Positions 26,374-35,045 are shown, counted from the first letter of the stretch. The stretch is 43,643 nucleotides of DNA from Methylobacterium oxalidis (GCF_007992195.1 NZ_BJZU01000045.1:1-43643); one strand, 5' to 3'. Numbers and translations: made by a program. The notes: generated by a model not told the origin, from the letters alone.

Positions 26374-26401
26374 AATTCGCATAAGGCACGTTATGCGATG
26401 C
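26374..26401. other. dif-like Xer recombination site (candidate)
   Basis: AATTCGCATAA-GGCACG-TTATGCGATGC has the 11-6-11 layout of XerC/XerD sites. The left arm is close to the common ATTTCGCATAA and the inner CGCATAA/TTATGCG is a perfect dyad; the outer right arm fits poorly. Confidence 0.35.
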
Positions 26402-26510
26402 AGCCATCGGCCCAGGCAGCTGCTCTCCTGCGCACGGCTCAGCATTTACTGGCCGCTAGACCTTTTAGGTTGAGATCGGTACACAAAGAGCCAGCTTATC
26501 GAGGTCGGCC

Positions 26511-26918
26511 GTGCTTCATTTTCCCACTTTTGCCGGAAATTGGCTTCGGCTTGCAGATCCTAAGCTAGCCATACTAATCGGTGTCCCTGCGGTTGTTGGC
26601 TCGTTGCTGATACATGGAGACAATTTTGTTGATGAACGATTGAGCGCATTCGAATGGATGAATAGCTGCGACGGCATAAATAGTAAAATACTGGAGTCGG
26701 CAGCTCAGAAAAATCGAGATGATGAAGCATTTCGTAAGAGGATTATAAAAATATCTCGCAGCAATGACGAAGATGCCCGCCGATTGCTCGTTGATTTATA
26801 TAATATGAAAACCGAAGAGTTTGAAAAAACCCGAGAAGCTATCGAGAGGCTTCGGAATGAAGTCTGTTCATTTGAGGCCCTCGGCGCTGCAGGGAGAGTG
26901 AGCAAATCTCATCAGTGA
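26511..26918 (+). CDS. Hypothetical membrane-associated protein
   Basis: 135 residues from a GTG start with GAGG six bases upstream. One hydrophobic segment (about 18-36, LAILIGVPAVVGSLLIHG), then a long charged coiled-coil region (KNRDDEAFRKRIIKISRSND through EAIERLRNEV). AT-rich codons point to recent acquisition. Function unknown. Confidence 0.6.
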   Translation: MLHFPTFAGNWLRLADPKLAILIGVPAVVGSLLIHGDNFVDERLSAFEWMNSCDGINSKILESAAQKNRDDEAFRKRIIKISRSNDEDARRLLVDLYNMKTEEFEKTREAIERLRNEVCSFEALGAAGRVSKSHQ

Positions 26919-27459
26919 GCCGTCGGTGTGATCAGCGGCGCGGAGTGCTTACTCCGCACCAGCATCATCCTACTCGGCCCGAGTGTGTAGGAGACCGCGC
27001 GGCGTTCGTGTAATCGGCCCGCTCTCCTTCGCAAAAGTCGCTTTATGGTACGGGAAAACGGCCCTCCGGACAGTCTCCGGAAGCTCTCGCATGGGCCGCG
27101 GAGGGTGCGTTAGTAGAGACATAGAAGAACCACCCGCTACGGCGCGCGCGGGCGGTTCCTATACTCGCGACATGTGTGAGAGGAGAGCCGCGCGTATGCC
27201 CCTGAAATGCGCCTCGGAGGTGAGTCCGTCCACGGTCGCGAGCGCACCGAAATAGGCGCCGGCCACGCCCCGCAGATCATGGGGCCGCCGGCTCTCGGTG
27301 TTTCTCGCCACCCCCGAGTGGGCGCCCCACTCCTGTTCACAAAGCCGGTGCTTATAACGGCAGCTGGCGCGTTAGCGTTGCCACTGGGAGCACCGCAAGC
27401 CGGCCTGATGGAGCGTATCGCTGAGCCGGAGTTCACAGCCGCCATTCGCGGGCTGGGCG
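26919..27459. other. Region without a recognisable gene
   Basis: 541 bp. A hairpin CCACCCGC-N10-GCGGGCGG at about 27129-27156 with one mismatch and a short T-containing tail may be a terminator. No credible ORF. Confidence 0.4.
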
Positions 27460-27731
27460 TTATGGAGCGCCGCCGGCCCTGCCATGCTGGGCGAACCCGG
27501 CCAGCTTGCGTGTGATCCAGTCTTGAGCCTCATCGAGATCCATGAACTTGGGGGCGTGCGGATGATCGACCGGCCCGAACCCCGCCTCCAAGAACCACAT
27601 GCCCGCGTCGTCGCCGTACTCGTCCGAGAGATGGGTGAGGACCGCGACGAGGAGCCATCCTCGAAGACGAGCTGGCTCTCGGCGTTGGCGCTGCCAGTCC
27701 TGACACGAACAGGCTGCAGTCTCAGGGTCAT
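27460..27731 (-). pseudogene. Small conserved-looking gene after crp1, frameshifted
   Basis: The ATG at 27731 overlaps the stop of the upstream Crp/Fnr gene (ATGA), so the pair was translationally coupled. The first frame gives MTLRLQPVRVRTGSANAESQ and LVFEDG; the natural continuation, LVAVLTHLSDEYGDDAGMWF and so on to QHGRAGGAP, is in another frame. Adding one G to the GG in GAGGATGGCTCC joins them into a protein of about 90 residues. The second part is acidic and aromatic with good codon bias. Function unknown. Confidence 0.6.
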
Positions 27732-28474
27732 GCAGCCGCTCGCTTCTCCAGATGCAGGTACGTGGGATCAAATCCGCAGGCGCCGATCAGTTCATCCCAG
27801 CTCTCGATGACCAGCGTGCCGCCGCGCAGCGTGATCAGACCCTGCTCGCGCATCTCCTTGAGCACGCGGTTGACGTGCACGTTCGTCAGGCCCAACGCAT
27901 CGCCAAGGTCGATCTGCGTGATCGGCAACGCGCAGCGATAGCTCTGAGCCAGCCCGACCGCCTGCAGCTTCAGGTACAGCTCGCAGAACAGGTGCGCGAT
28001 CCGCTCGAAGGCTGTGCGCCGGCCCATGCCGACCATCCACTCGCGGAAGATCGCCGCATCGATCAGCGTCTCGCGCCAGAGGATGGCCGCGAGGCTGGGA
28101 AAGCGGGTGGTGAGGTCGAGCAGGTTCTCATGCGGCAGGAAGGCGAGCGTGCTCTCCGTCAGCGTCGCCGCGCTGTGATCCATGGTGTGGATGTGCAGGC
28201 TCTGCAGGTCCGGGATGTCGCCGGGGATGTGGAACGAGAATATTTGGCGTCGGCCCTGATCGATCAGCTTGTAGCGATAGGCCCAGCCGCTGAGGATGAG
28301 GCAGCAATGTGAGGGCTTGTCTCCCTCGCGCACGATGTCGTGGCCGGCTTTCAGAACGCGCGTTCTCGCTGGCAAGCTCAGGATGGCCTGCCGCTCCTCG
28401 TCGGAGAGCGTGGCGATGCTCTCCAGGCGGCGGACGAGCATCTCAAGGGAGTGGGTGTCAGGAGACGACGGCAT
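27728..28474 (-). CDS. Crp/Fnr-family transcriptional regulator (first of two)
   Basis: 248 residues from the ATG at 28474 (AGGTGGAG upstream); an upstream in-frame ATG looks non-coding. A cyclic-nucleotide-binding-like beta barrel (HDIVREGDKPSHCCLILSGW, GDIPDLQSLHIHTMDHSA) is followed by a Crp-type helix-turn-helix (ITQIDLGDALGLTNVHVNRV) and the FDPTYLHLE ending typical of a Methylobacterium/Bradyrhizobium group of Crp-like proteins. No Fnr-type N-terminal Cys cluster. The effector is unknown. Next to a close paralogue in the same direction. Confidence 0.88.
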   Translation of the reverse strand: MPSSPDTHSLEMLVRRLESIATLSDEERQAILSLPARTRVLKAGHDIVREGDKPSHCCLILSGWAYRYKLIDQGRRQIFSFHIPGDIPDLQSLHIHTMDHSAATLTESTLAFLPHENLLDLTTRFPSLAAILWRETLIDAAIFREWMVGMGRRTAFERIAHLFCELYLKLQAVGLAQSYRCALPITQIDLGDALGLTNVHVNRVLKEMREQGLITLRGGTLVIESWDELIGACGFDPTYLHLEKRAAA

Positions 28475-28715
28475 CGCAGCTCCACCTTGCGTTGCAGGTG
28501 GAAGCGCGCGACTCTCCCGGCCATCAGCACCTGTGTCGGAACCGCTGATGATGGGACCTACCTTGGACCCATGTGAAACGGCTGCCTTCACACAGGTTGA
28601 TCGCTGCAGATCTCAGTTGGATAGAGCAGGGGGGCGTGCACCGATGGTCGGCCTGCCATGGTCCTGCTGCTTGGGCTCAAGGTGCAGGTAGTTCGGGTTG
28701 AACTCCGCGAAGCCT

Positions 28716-29378
28716 TCAGGCGCTCGACTCCGGGATGGTCATGTGCCTGCCCTTCGTCACGATCAGGCCCTGCCCACGAAGCTCTTGCAGCACGCGGTTG
28801 ACGTGCACGTTCGACAGCCCCGCCGTGTCGCTCAGGTCCACCTGCGTGATGGGCAGATCGTAGCTGTTCTCCGTCGCCAGCCCGACCGCCTGCAGGCGGA
28901 CCAGCACCTCGCAGAGGATGTGAGCGACCTGCAGATCCGCCGGACGGCGGCCCATGTTGACCAGCCATTCCCGCAAGGTCGCCTCGTCAACCAGGGGCGC
29001 CCACCAGAAGGCGCGGTTGAGGGTTGGGAAGTTGGTGGTGAGGTCCTCGACCGTCTCGCGTGGGATGGCGACCACGTCGCAGGGCGAGAGCGTGCCGATC
29101 GAGTGGTCCATCTGGCCGAGGATGGCGACGTGCAAGTCGCACATGTCGCCGGGGACCAGGTAGGCCACGATGGAGCGGGAGCCGTTCGGCAGGATCTTGT
29201 AGCGGCAGGCGAAGCCCCGCTGGATCAGGAAGACGTGATCTGGCACGTCTCCCTCGGAGATCAGGTCCTCGCCTGCTGGCACATGGCGCACCTTGGTGCT
29301 GGCTTGGATCAGGGCCTGCCGATCCGCCTCCGAGAGCTGGAAGCGGCGTTCGAGCTTGCGGATGAACGGGTTGGGCAT
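28716..29378 (-). CDS. Crp/Fnr-family transcriptional regulator (second of two), C-terminus frameshifted
   Basis: 220 residues. Same plan as its neighbour: sensory barrel (AGEDLISEGDVPDHVFLIQR, GDMCDLHVAILGQMDHSI) and HTH (ITQVDLSDTAGLSNVHVNRV). The frame stops at ESSA, but the family ending FNPNYLHLE is found immediately beyond in another frame, running to a stop at 28613. Two G deletions (in GAGTCGAG and AAGGCTTC) would explain this. DNA-binding parts are intact, so the product may still work. Good ribosome site GGGGAGG before ATG 29378. Confidence 0.82.
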   Translation of the reverse strand: MPNPFIRKLERRFQLSEADRQALIQASTKVRHVPAGEDLISEGDVPDHVFLIQRGFACRYKILPNGSRSIVAYLVPGDMCDLHVAILGQMDHSIGTLSPCDVVAIPRETVEDLTTNFPTLNRAFWWAPLVDEATLREWLVNMGRRPADLQVAHILCEVLVRLQAVGLATENSYDLPITQVDLSDTAGLSNVHVNRVLQELRGQGLIVTKGRHMTIPESSA

Positions 29379-29902
29379 CTCCGCCTCCCCAGCGGGACGC
29401 TGGATCAGCGCATAGGATTAACACAGGTTGCTCTGAACCGTTGCGGTCCAGTGCGTCAGCGTTCCAATAGGACCTGCCCTACTGGAACATTCCAAAGCCG
29501 TTACAGGTGAGTGGTTTCAGGCTTCTGGAACGCGCGACAGAAATAGGTCTGAGAACCCAATGGAACAACCCAGTTTGGGGATGCTCCAGCCGAACTAGCT
29601 CTAAGCGGGTTCGAACCGACCCGCTGGGCGCCTCCAAACTAGAAGCACCTGCTGACAATTTATCGGGTCTTCAAATAAAAATTAGCTCGGGTAAAAATCT
29701 AATTTCATACGCGCTGGGTGCATATCTCAGACTGATATTGCAAGAAGATCTGCGCTCAGGCGGACGCAATATACGTTCTCCGGACACGCGAATGCGCATT
29801 ATGGTGCAATGCAAAATCAGCAGGCCGCATCGCACAAAATCCGTGGTTCAATCTCTCGTCGGTCGCCTTCGCAGACGGCCACCCTGAACCTGGAGACCTC
29901 CC
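29379..29902. other. Upstream region of the second Crp/Fnr gene, with an inverted repeat
   Basis: 524 bp without a convincing gene. GTTCCAATAGG (29462-29472) and CCTACTGGAAC (29479-29489) form an 11-bp dyad with one mismatch, about 85 bp before the regulator start. ACACAGGTTG occurs at about 29423 and again upstream of the first regulator at 28592. An AT-rich patch spans about 29655-29705. Confidence 0.5.
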
Positions 29903-30133
29903 ATGCGCACCACTCGCGCTCTCGTTCTGGCTACTCTCGCATCCGTCACCCTGGCCGGCACCGCAATGGCAGGTGACCGCATCAACGTCACCCCGACACT
30001 CTATCGCGAGCAGGCCCGCGCTACGGCCGCCGTGCGTCCGGCGTCGGAGCTGACGACCACGCCGTCCCTGACCGCGCGTGCCCCAGCGACCCCGCGCGTC
30101 GTTGCTGAGGTCGCTGCGACCTCGGCCCGCTAA
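29903..30133 (+). CDS. Small exported hypothetical protein
   Basis: 76 residues with a signal peptide (about 1-23, ending GTAMAG) and a mature part rich in Ala, Thr, Arg and Pro, probably disordered. GGAG precedes the ATG and a good terminator follows. Function unknown. Confidence 0.65.
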   Translation: MRTTRALVLATLASVTLAGTAMAGDRINVTPTLYREQARATAAVRPASELTTTPSLTARAPATPRVVAEVAATSAR

Positions 30134-30151
30134 GGCGGCCTCTCCGCTGCT

Positions 30152-30190
30152 GCCCCGGCCACGCGCCGGGGCTCTTCCTTTTGCCCTTTT
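30152..30190 (+). terminator. Intrinsic terminator
   Basis: GCCCCGGC and GCCGGGGC (8-bp stem, 5-nt loop) followed by TCTTCCTTTTGCCCTTTT. Confidence 0.85.
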
Positions 30191-30292
30191 AGCTTCGACG
30201 AACTACGGGCTCGGCCCCCCGGGCCAGATCATGGTCTGGGCCTTGATGCGCGCATCGAACCGCCTCGGCTCCGGAGCGGGCACCATGCTCCC

Positions 30293-30514
30293 TCATAACT
30301 CCTCAAGGCTGCGGAGGAACGACCGATAGCTGAGCGCCATCGCCAGCGTCCGGTCAATCTCGGCGAGAACCTGGCGGGCTTGCGCCTGCACCTCTCCGCC
30401 TTCTTCAAGCCCGGCAATCAGCTTGATCTGCCGCGCTCGACGCTGCTCTGCCTCGGCCACCTGCCGCTCGGCGGTCTCAAGAGCAGTCTCATACCTGCGT
30501 GTCGATCCTTCCAT
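30293..30514 (-). CDS. Hypothetical coiled-coil protein
   Basis: 73 residues starting MEGSTRRYETALETAERQVA, with GGAAC upstream of the ATG. Almost wholly an amphipathic helix rich in Ala, Glu, Gln and Arg. An ATG 17 codons earlier is possible. Its first bases (ATGGAAGGATCGAC) nearly match those of the next small gene upstream (ATGGAGGGATCGAT). Function unknown. Confidence 0.5.
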   Translation of the reverse strand: MEGSTRRYETALETAERQVAEAEQRRARQIKLIAGLEEGGEVQAQARQVLAEIDRTLAMALSYRSFLRSLEEL

Positions 30515-30752
30515 GATCCGTTCCGCGCTTCCCAGCCGCCCCCTGTTGCCGGGGATCAGCGTCATTCTCGCAAACCAGAATGCTCAAGCGGTTTCAAGGA
30601 TGCCAGGGCTCAACTCACGGCCCCTGTGGCGCCCGGAATAGATCCCATCCACTGCGCCAGGGCAGCGGGTGGAGTTCGGCCGCCAGCCTAGGGGATAACC
30701 AGCGGCGGCCAACGCAGAAGCTGCCCCGCAACCGAACGGTCCAGTTTGAGGC

Positions 30753-30914
30753 TTACCCCACGAACTGGCGGTCGCTCCCGCTTCCTGCTCCGGCCTGCTT
30801 GGCGAGTTCTGCTCGCAGGCGCTCTGCCTCGGCTTCGTGCCTCGCGGCAGATGCTGCGATCCGCCAGCAAAGATGGTCGTAGTACGAGCGGACTGACTGC
30901 ATCAGGTGCGCCAT
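30753..30914 (-). CDS. Hypothetical 53-residue protein
   Basis: Starts MAHLMQSVRSYYDHLCWRIA behind GGAGGG, five bases before the ATG; an ATG four codons upstream would give a MEGS start. Helical, with ARHEAEAERLRAEL in the middle and a Gly/Ser-rich end. No known family. Confidence 0.45.
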   Translation of the reverse strand: MAHLMQSVRSYYDHLCWRIAASAARHEAEAERLRAELAKQAGAGSGSDRQFVG

Positions 30915-31107
30915 CGATCCCTCCATCAGAACGCCACGCCGCAGCCGGCGATGCTGCCGAGCGACGCGGGAGCCTCGAACCATCTGAGAGATTGGCAGCC
31001 TTTGGCTTGCTGCCAAGACTGTGCCGATGCCCTTTGCGGCATGACCTGTTGCCCCTGCCCGCTGCCTCCCAAGAGCCGAGTCGCGCCTGACGCTTGGTTC
31101 CGCTACG

Positions 31108-31128
31108 TGGTTAGCGGCTTGCTAACCA
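31108..31128. promoter_or_regulatory. 21-bp palindrome
   Basis: TGGTTAGC-GGCTT-GCTAACCA is a perfect 8-bp dyad with a 5-bp centre, 84 bp before a small ORF with a strong ribosome site. It also has the TTAG-N7-CTAAC form, so it could be a degenerate CtrA site or the operator of another dimeric regulator. Confidence 0.5.
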
Positions 31129-31211
31129 CATCCGCACACGAGCGGGAAACTGCCGTAGTCTCGCCGGTTTAGCCCCATGAACTCGCGGACCACACGAGTT
31201 CAGGAGGCGTC

Positions 31212-31295
31212 ATGGTCATCCTCAATCCGCTCACCGGACAGCTCGTTACCGTCGAGGTTCCGAAGCCGCGCCCGTCACCGAAGCCTGCCGCTTGA
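31212..31295 (+). CDS. 27-residue peptide
   Basis: MVILNPLTGQLVTVEVPKPR plus PSPKPAA, with an ideal AGGAGG site seven bases before the ATG. A short beta-like start and a Pro/Lys tail. Function unknown; the strong translation signal is the main evidence. Confidence 0.45.
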   Translation: MVILNPLTGQLVTVEVPKPRPSPKPAA

Positions 31296-31371
31296 GCGTG
31301 GACGACGAATTGGCCCCAGCCAGCCGCAGTCGGCCCTCCACGCTCCAAAGCCACGCCCTAGCTTCGCCGTT

Positions 31372-31635
31372 ATGGCGACAGACCGGACCATCAACGTGCT
31401 GCTACGGCAGGGGCTCCTCTCTCAAGGTGATGTGGATGCGGTTTCAGATGCGATCATAGCTACGCCTTCTAGCCGGCTCGTGCCCGTGGGCGCGGCCCAT
31501 ACGCTGAACCTAACCCGGTTCCTTCGGACGCACGCCTTCGTCGGTAAGACGCTGCGAGATCCTGATGCGAGCCTCACGCTCAAAAAGGCGGCCTTGAACA
31601 AGGTCATCCTGATGGCGCAGCTGGAAGTGCGATGA
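31372..31635 (+). CDS. Hypothetical protein
   Basis: 87 residues from ATG 31372; codons before it in this frame are Ser/Arg-rich and non-coding in style. Helical, containing RTINVLLRQGLLSQGDVDAV and ending KKAALNKVILMAQLEVR. No domain recognised. Followed by an AT-rich stretch of about 240 bp before the recombinase gene. Confidence 0.5.
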   Translation: MATDRTINVLLRQGLLSQGDVDAVSDAIIATPSSRLVPVGAAHTLNLTRFLRTHAFVGKTLRDPDASLTLKKAALNKVILMAQLEVR

Positions 31636-31829
31636 CCGACGCCGTCTCGTTATCATTCAAGTAATAGTCAAAATTTCCGGGAGAATAAATGGCACATAGT
31701 GATCATTAAACAGCATTAATTCTAGAGAAATAAGACCCGCCCATCCTATTACAGATGCGCGTCAAGTGTTTTATTAGCGTGATGCTGGAATTGTTTCGTT
31801 GACGCGCTGAGCCGTGTCCTGCCATGGAT

Positions 31830-31869
31830 TGTGTCATCAGCCAGTACGGTCGTACCGGTAAATGACACA
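31830..31869. promoter_or_regulatory. Inverted repeat before the serine recombinase gene
   Basis: TGTGTCAT (31830-31837) and ATGACACA (31862-31869), perfect, 24 bp apart, with GTAC-GGTC-GTAC between. Ends 12 bp before the recombinase ATG. Possible operator or part of a res site. Confidence 0.5.
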
Positions 31870-31881
31870 GGGCGCAGCATC

Positions 31882-32574
31882 ATGGTCGAGGGGCGGTTCG
31901 TCAGCTACCTGCGCGTGTCGACCAAGCGCCAGGGTGACAGCGGTCTCGGGTTAGAGGCACAGCGCAAGGCAGTCACCGACTTCCTGAACGGTGGAGCCTG
32001 GTCCTTGGTGACCGAGGTGGTGGAGGTGGAAAGTGGCAAGCGTGCCGACCGACCCAAGCTCGCCGAGGCCCTGCGTCTCTGCCGTCTCCACAACGCCACC
32101 CTGGTGATCGCAAAGCTGGACCGGCTAAGCCGCGATGCTCACTTCCTGCTCGGGCTCCAGCGGGCTGGCGTGCGCTTCGTCGCGGCCGACATGCCCGAGG
32201 CCAACGAGATGGTGGTGGGCATCATGGCCGTGGTGGCTCAGGCCGAGCGCAAGATGATCTCAACGCGCACCAAGGCCGCGCTGGCGGCAGCGAAGGAGCG
32301 CGGCGTCAAGCTCGGTGGTCCGACCCATCATCTTCCGGCGGAGGCAGCTAAGGCAGCCGCAGTCTCGGCGTCGATCCGATCCACCAAGGCGCAGCGCCGG
32401 GCCGACGATCTGGCCCGAGACATCGCCGAATTGCGTACTGAAGGAGCTATATCTCTGCGCGAACTGGCGGCCGGACTGGACCGGCGCAACATCAGGACGG
32501 CCCGAGGCACTGCTTGGACGGCTACGGCGGTGCGCCGTGTGCTGGCGATGCTCGAGACCAAGCTATCTGCTTAG
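31882..32574 (+). CDS. Serine recombinase (resolvase/invertase family)
   Basis: 230 residues from ATG 31882; an upstream start would add 17 residues across the inverted repeat. The catalytic domain has S13 in YLRVST, SGKRADRPKL, and LDRLSRDAHFLLGL; the long E-helix region follows (MVVGIMAVVAQAERKMISTR). The C-terminal part contains a recombinase-type HTH (ISLRELAAGLDRRNIRTARG). Such proteins resolve cointegrates or invert segments. No transposase is adjacent, so it may be an orphan or the marker of a small integrated unit. Confidence 0.9.
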   Translation: MVEGRFVSYLRVSTKRQGDSGLGLEAQRKAVTDFLNGGAWSLVTEVVEVESGKRADRPKLAEALRLCRLHNATLVIAKLDRLSRDAHFLLGLQRAGVRFVAADMPEANEMVVGIMAVVAQAERKMISTRTKAALAAAKERGVKLGGPTHHLPAEAAKAAAVSASIRSTKAQRRADDLARDIAELRTEGAISLRELAAGLDRRNIRTARGTAWTATAVRRVLAMLETKLSA

Positions 32575-32906
32575 CATTACTCTTCGGGAACTGCTGCTGA
32601 CCACATGAAACATTGGTTCGAGCAGGCAGCCACGTCGGACTTTGGCCGATTGCGGCCCGGCTGCTTTACCGCGGGTCGATGGGCGAAGCGGACGTCGTCG
32701 CTCGACCCCTGTCGGCGCTCAAGGTGTTGCCGGCTTCACATTTGCTGCCGCCTAACAACCTGGTGCTGCACGCCGGAATGCGTGCCGCAGACGCTCCCCG
32801 CGTCCGGGCTCCACGCGCAGCTACGCTCTTCACTGCGGCTGCAGCCCTCGTCCTGGCAAGCGCTCCTAATCCTACTGCGCCTGCGAGCTGAAACCTGTCG
32901 AAACGA
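32575..32906. other. Region without a recognisable gene
   Basis: 332 bp between the recombinase and the convergent EcsC-family gene. Open frames exist but lack ribosome sites and protein-like composition. No repeat or terminator stands out. Confidence 0.4.
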
Positions 32907-33767
32907 TCAGGACGCCTGACCGAGTTCGCTGATCCGGATCCGCTCGTAGGCGGATCGCACCGCCTCCTGACCGTAGGTGCGCTCGAGGCGCCGAACGGTG
33001 AAGTGAGCATGAGCGATGTCTTGATAGTGATCCATAAAGGCCGTGTTCACCACAGCCCCGCCAAGCGCCCCAACCAGAGGAAGCGCTTGCGCGGCGATCT
33101 TCTGTGAGACCACCACCCCAAAGCGCGAGGCGATCTCAGCCGCAAGCCGAATGAGAACAGGCGCGCCCTGTCCGACAAAGCCCTGCTCGGCGACAAAATG
33201 GGCCGCTTCGGACATAGACTGCGCCAACGCCGCTCGGACAGCAAAGTAGCTACTCTCGGCAGGGTTGTCGCTCTCAGACCGCCCACCCCCAAGAGCAAAC
33301 ACCTGCACGCAGGCAAGGGCCACGTCCGGGCTGGCGAGATCCTCTCCTTCGGCCTGTGCGATCTCGGCGATGGAGCGGAGAATAAGAGCCGTGGCGATCG
33401 GCAACTCGAGCGGCAGGCTCACGATGCCCACTGCGCCGCCCAGCGCACCGGATGTAGCAGCAAGGGCCTTGTGGATGAGACGACCCCGCGTGGCAGGAAC
33501 GCTGGGCAGGGTTGTCAGGGCAAGACGCAGGGCGGAACTGAGGGCCGCGCGGCTGGCGCGTGTGATGATCTTTGAGGCGGCACGAGGGAGCACGTGCCCG
33601 ATCAACTCAACGGGCCGGCCCGCGAAGTTCGAGAGGCGAGCCACCAGGCTGGGGCTCTCAAGCGTGATAACAGCTAACCTCAGGGCCTCGTGCTCGTCGC
33701 TGGACAGGACAGATGTGCCCGTCTGGGCATCGGCTGGTACAAGGGTCTGAAGTGCCGCTTCGCTCAT
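32907..33767 (-). CDS. EcsC-family protein
   Basis: 286 residues. Residues about 90-270 show the EcsC pattern: small-residue-rich amphipathic or membrane-associated helices (ATSGALGGAVGIVSLPLELP, ALPLVGALGGAVVNTAFMDH) and the YQDIAHAHFTVRRLERTYG ending. The family name comes from a Bacillus gene next to an ABC transporter, but its biochemical role is not known. Start ATG 33767. Stands alone here. Confidence 0.8.
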   Translation of the reverse strand: MSEAALQTLVPADAQTGTSVLSSDEHEALRLAVITLESPSLVARLSNFAGRPVELIGHVLPRAASKIITRASRAALSSALRLALTTLPSVPATRGRLIHKALAATSGALGGAVGIVSLPLELPIATALILRSIAEIAQAEGEDLASPDVALACVQVFALGGGRSESDNPAESSYFAVRAALAQSMSEAAHFVAEQGFVGQGAPVLIRLAAEIASRFGVVVSQKIAAQALPLVGALGGAVVNTAFMDHYQDIAHAHFTVRRLERTYGQEAVRSAYERIRISELGQAS

Positions 33768-34016
33768 GGGGCGTTTACGTCTGCGGCAAGGGCGAGTTCC
33801 AGCTGGAGGGGCTTATCACCGTGGTGGGACTGCTGGCTTGCCGAGTGCGGATGCGCAGCATAGCCAGGCTACTCAGAGGACGAGCCGAGCAAGGCGAGCG
33901 AGCGTAAGAGACTGCGTCTGCCTCGCGAGTAGCTTCGAATTGATGTAAGGTTTACCTCGCCTGCGATCGATAGAGCACTCCTGTTCAGGAGCATTCTGAG
34001 CGCATCGAGGTCTGCC

Positions 34017-34835
34017 ATGGCTTTCGCGAGCGTGATGGTTCCTCTGGATTTAGGTGCCTATTCTGCAAGGCGCCTGAAGTTGGCTGTCGAGTTGGCGGAA
34101 CGGTTCGGCTCACGTTTGATCGGTGTCGCAGCCCGCGAGCCGCTGCCGACGCGGCTCTATGGCCGGGGTGCCTACATCAACCCGCAATCCGTCGAACTCG
34201 CCTATGCCTGCATGGCCGAGGACATGGCAAAGGTCGAGGAACTCTTCCATCGCGCCACCGAGCCGCATAATCATGCGGAGTGGCGGTCGGCGCGCATGAA
34301 CCCGATGGCGTTCCTGATGCGGCAGGCTCGCACCGCCGACATCGTCGTGATCACCCGGTATCATCAGGACGGGGTCGAGGACTGGTGCTCCTACGTCGAA
34401 CCGGGCGAGTTGATCCTGAACGTTGGTCGGCCGGTGCTCGTGGCGCCGCCGGATGTCGATCACGTCTCGGCGCAACGGATCATCGTTGCCTGGAAGGACA
34501 CGCGCGAGGCTCGGCGTGCGATCTCCGACAGTCTTCCGTTTCTCAAAATGGCTGCCGAGGTCTTTATCCTCTCGGTCGGAGAAGAGACTGGGCTGGAGGA
34601 AGCGCGCGATGTCGCGGATCACCTCAAGCTGCACGGCCTGAACTGCGTTCCGCTTCTCAGGCAAGCATCGTCTGCGGGCGTCGCTGCCGTGATCCTCACC
34701 TTGGCCGGCGAGAAGCAAGCGGACCTGATCGTGGCAGGCGCCTACGGCCATTCCCGCATGCGGGAGATGATCTTCGGCAGCGTGACGCGGCAGCTTCTGG
34801 AGAGCGCCTCGGTCTGCTGCCTAATGAGCCACTGA
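34017..34835 (+). CDS. Universal stress protein, two tandem Usp domains
   Basis: 272 residues with an N-terminal Usp half (about 1-145, MVPLDLGAYSARRLKLAVEL) that lacks a clear nucleotide motif and a C-terminal half (about 150-272) that has the ATP-binding G-2x-G-9x-G(S/T) motif, GAYG through FGSV. Probably a cytoplasmic ATP-binding stress protein. CGAGG lies six bases before the ATG. No partner gene is adjacent in the same direction. Confidence 0.88.
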   Translation: MAFASVMVPLDLGAYSARRLKLAVELAERFGSRLIGVAAREPLPTRLYGRGAYINPQSVELAYACMAEDMAKVEELFHRATEPHNHAEWRSARMNPMAFLMRQARTADIVVITRYHQDGVEDWCSYVEPGELILNVGRPVLVAPPDVDHVSAQRIIVAWKDTREARRAISDSLPFLKMAAEVFILSVGEETGLEEARDVADHLKLHGLNCVPLLRQASSAGVAAVILTLAGEKQADLIVAGAYGHSRMREMIFGSVTRQLLESASVCCLMSH

Positions 34836-35045
34836 GGCGCATGAGACCAAGGGCCAATTCGTGAGCTGACCGGTGGCTGGTTGAGCTGGAGATGCTCTGA
34901 AGGGTACGCCAACCGGAACTTGGCCGCTTGTGATGATCGGTCGGCTCTGGAGCGCAGAGGTCTTGGTGGATGGGTTTCGCGCCGTGCGCGATCGTCTTCA
35001 GGATCGCTTCCCGCCGAGGTTGCTTCACGAACATGCAGCCAGGCT

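Noticed and set aside
29507..29887. 126-codon rightward ORF before the small exported protein gene
   Set aside because: No ribosome site, Arg/Ser-rich composition, overlaps the AT-rich promoter patch; treated as intergenic.
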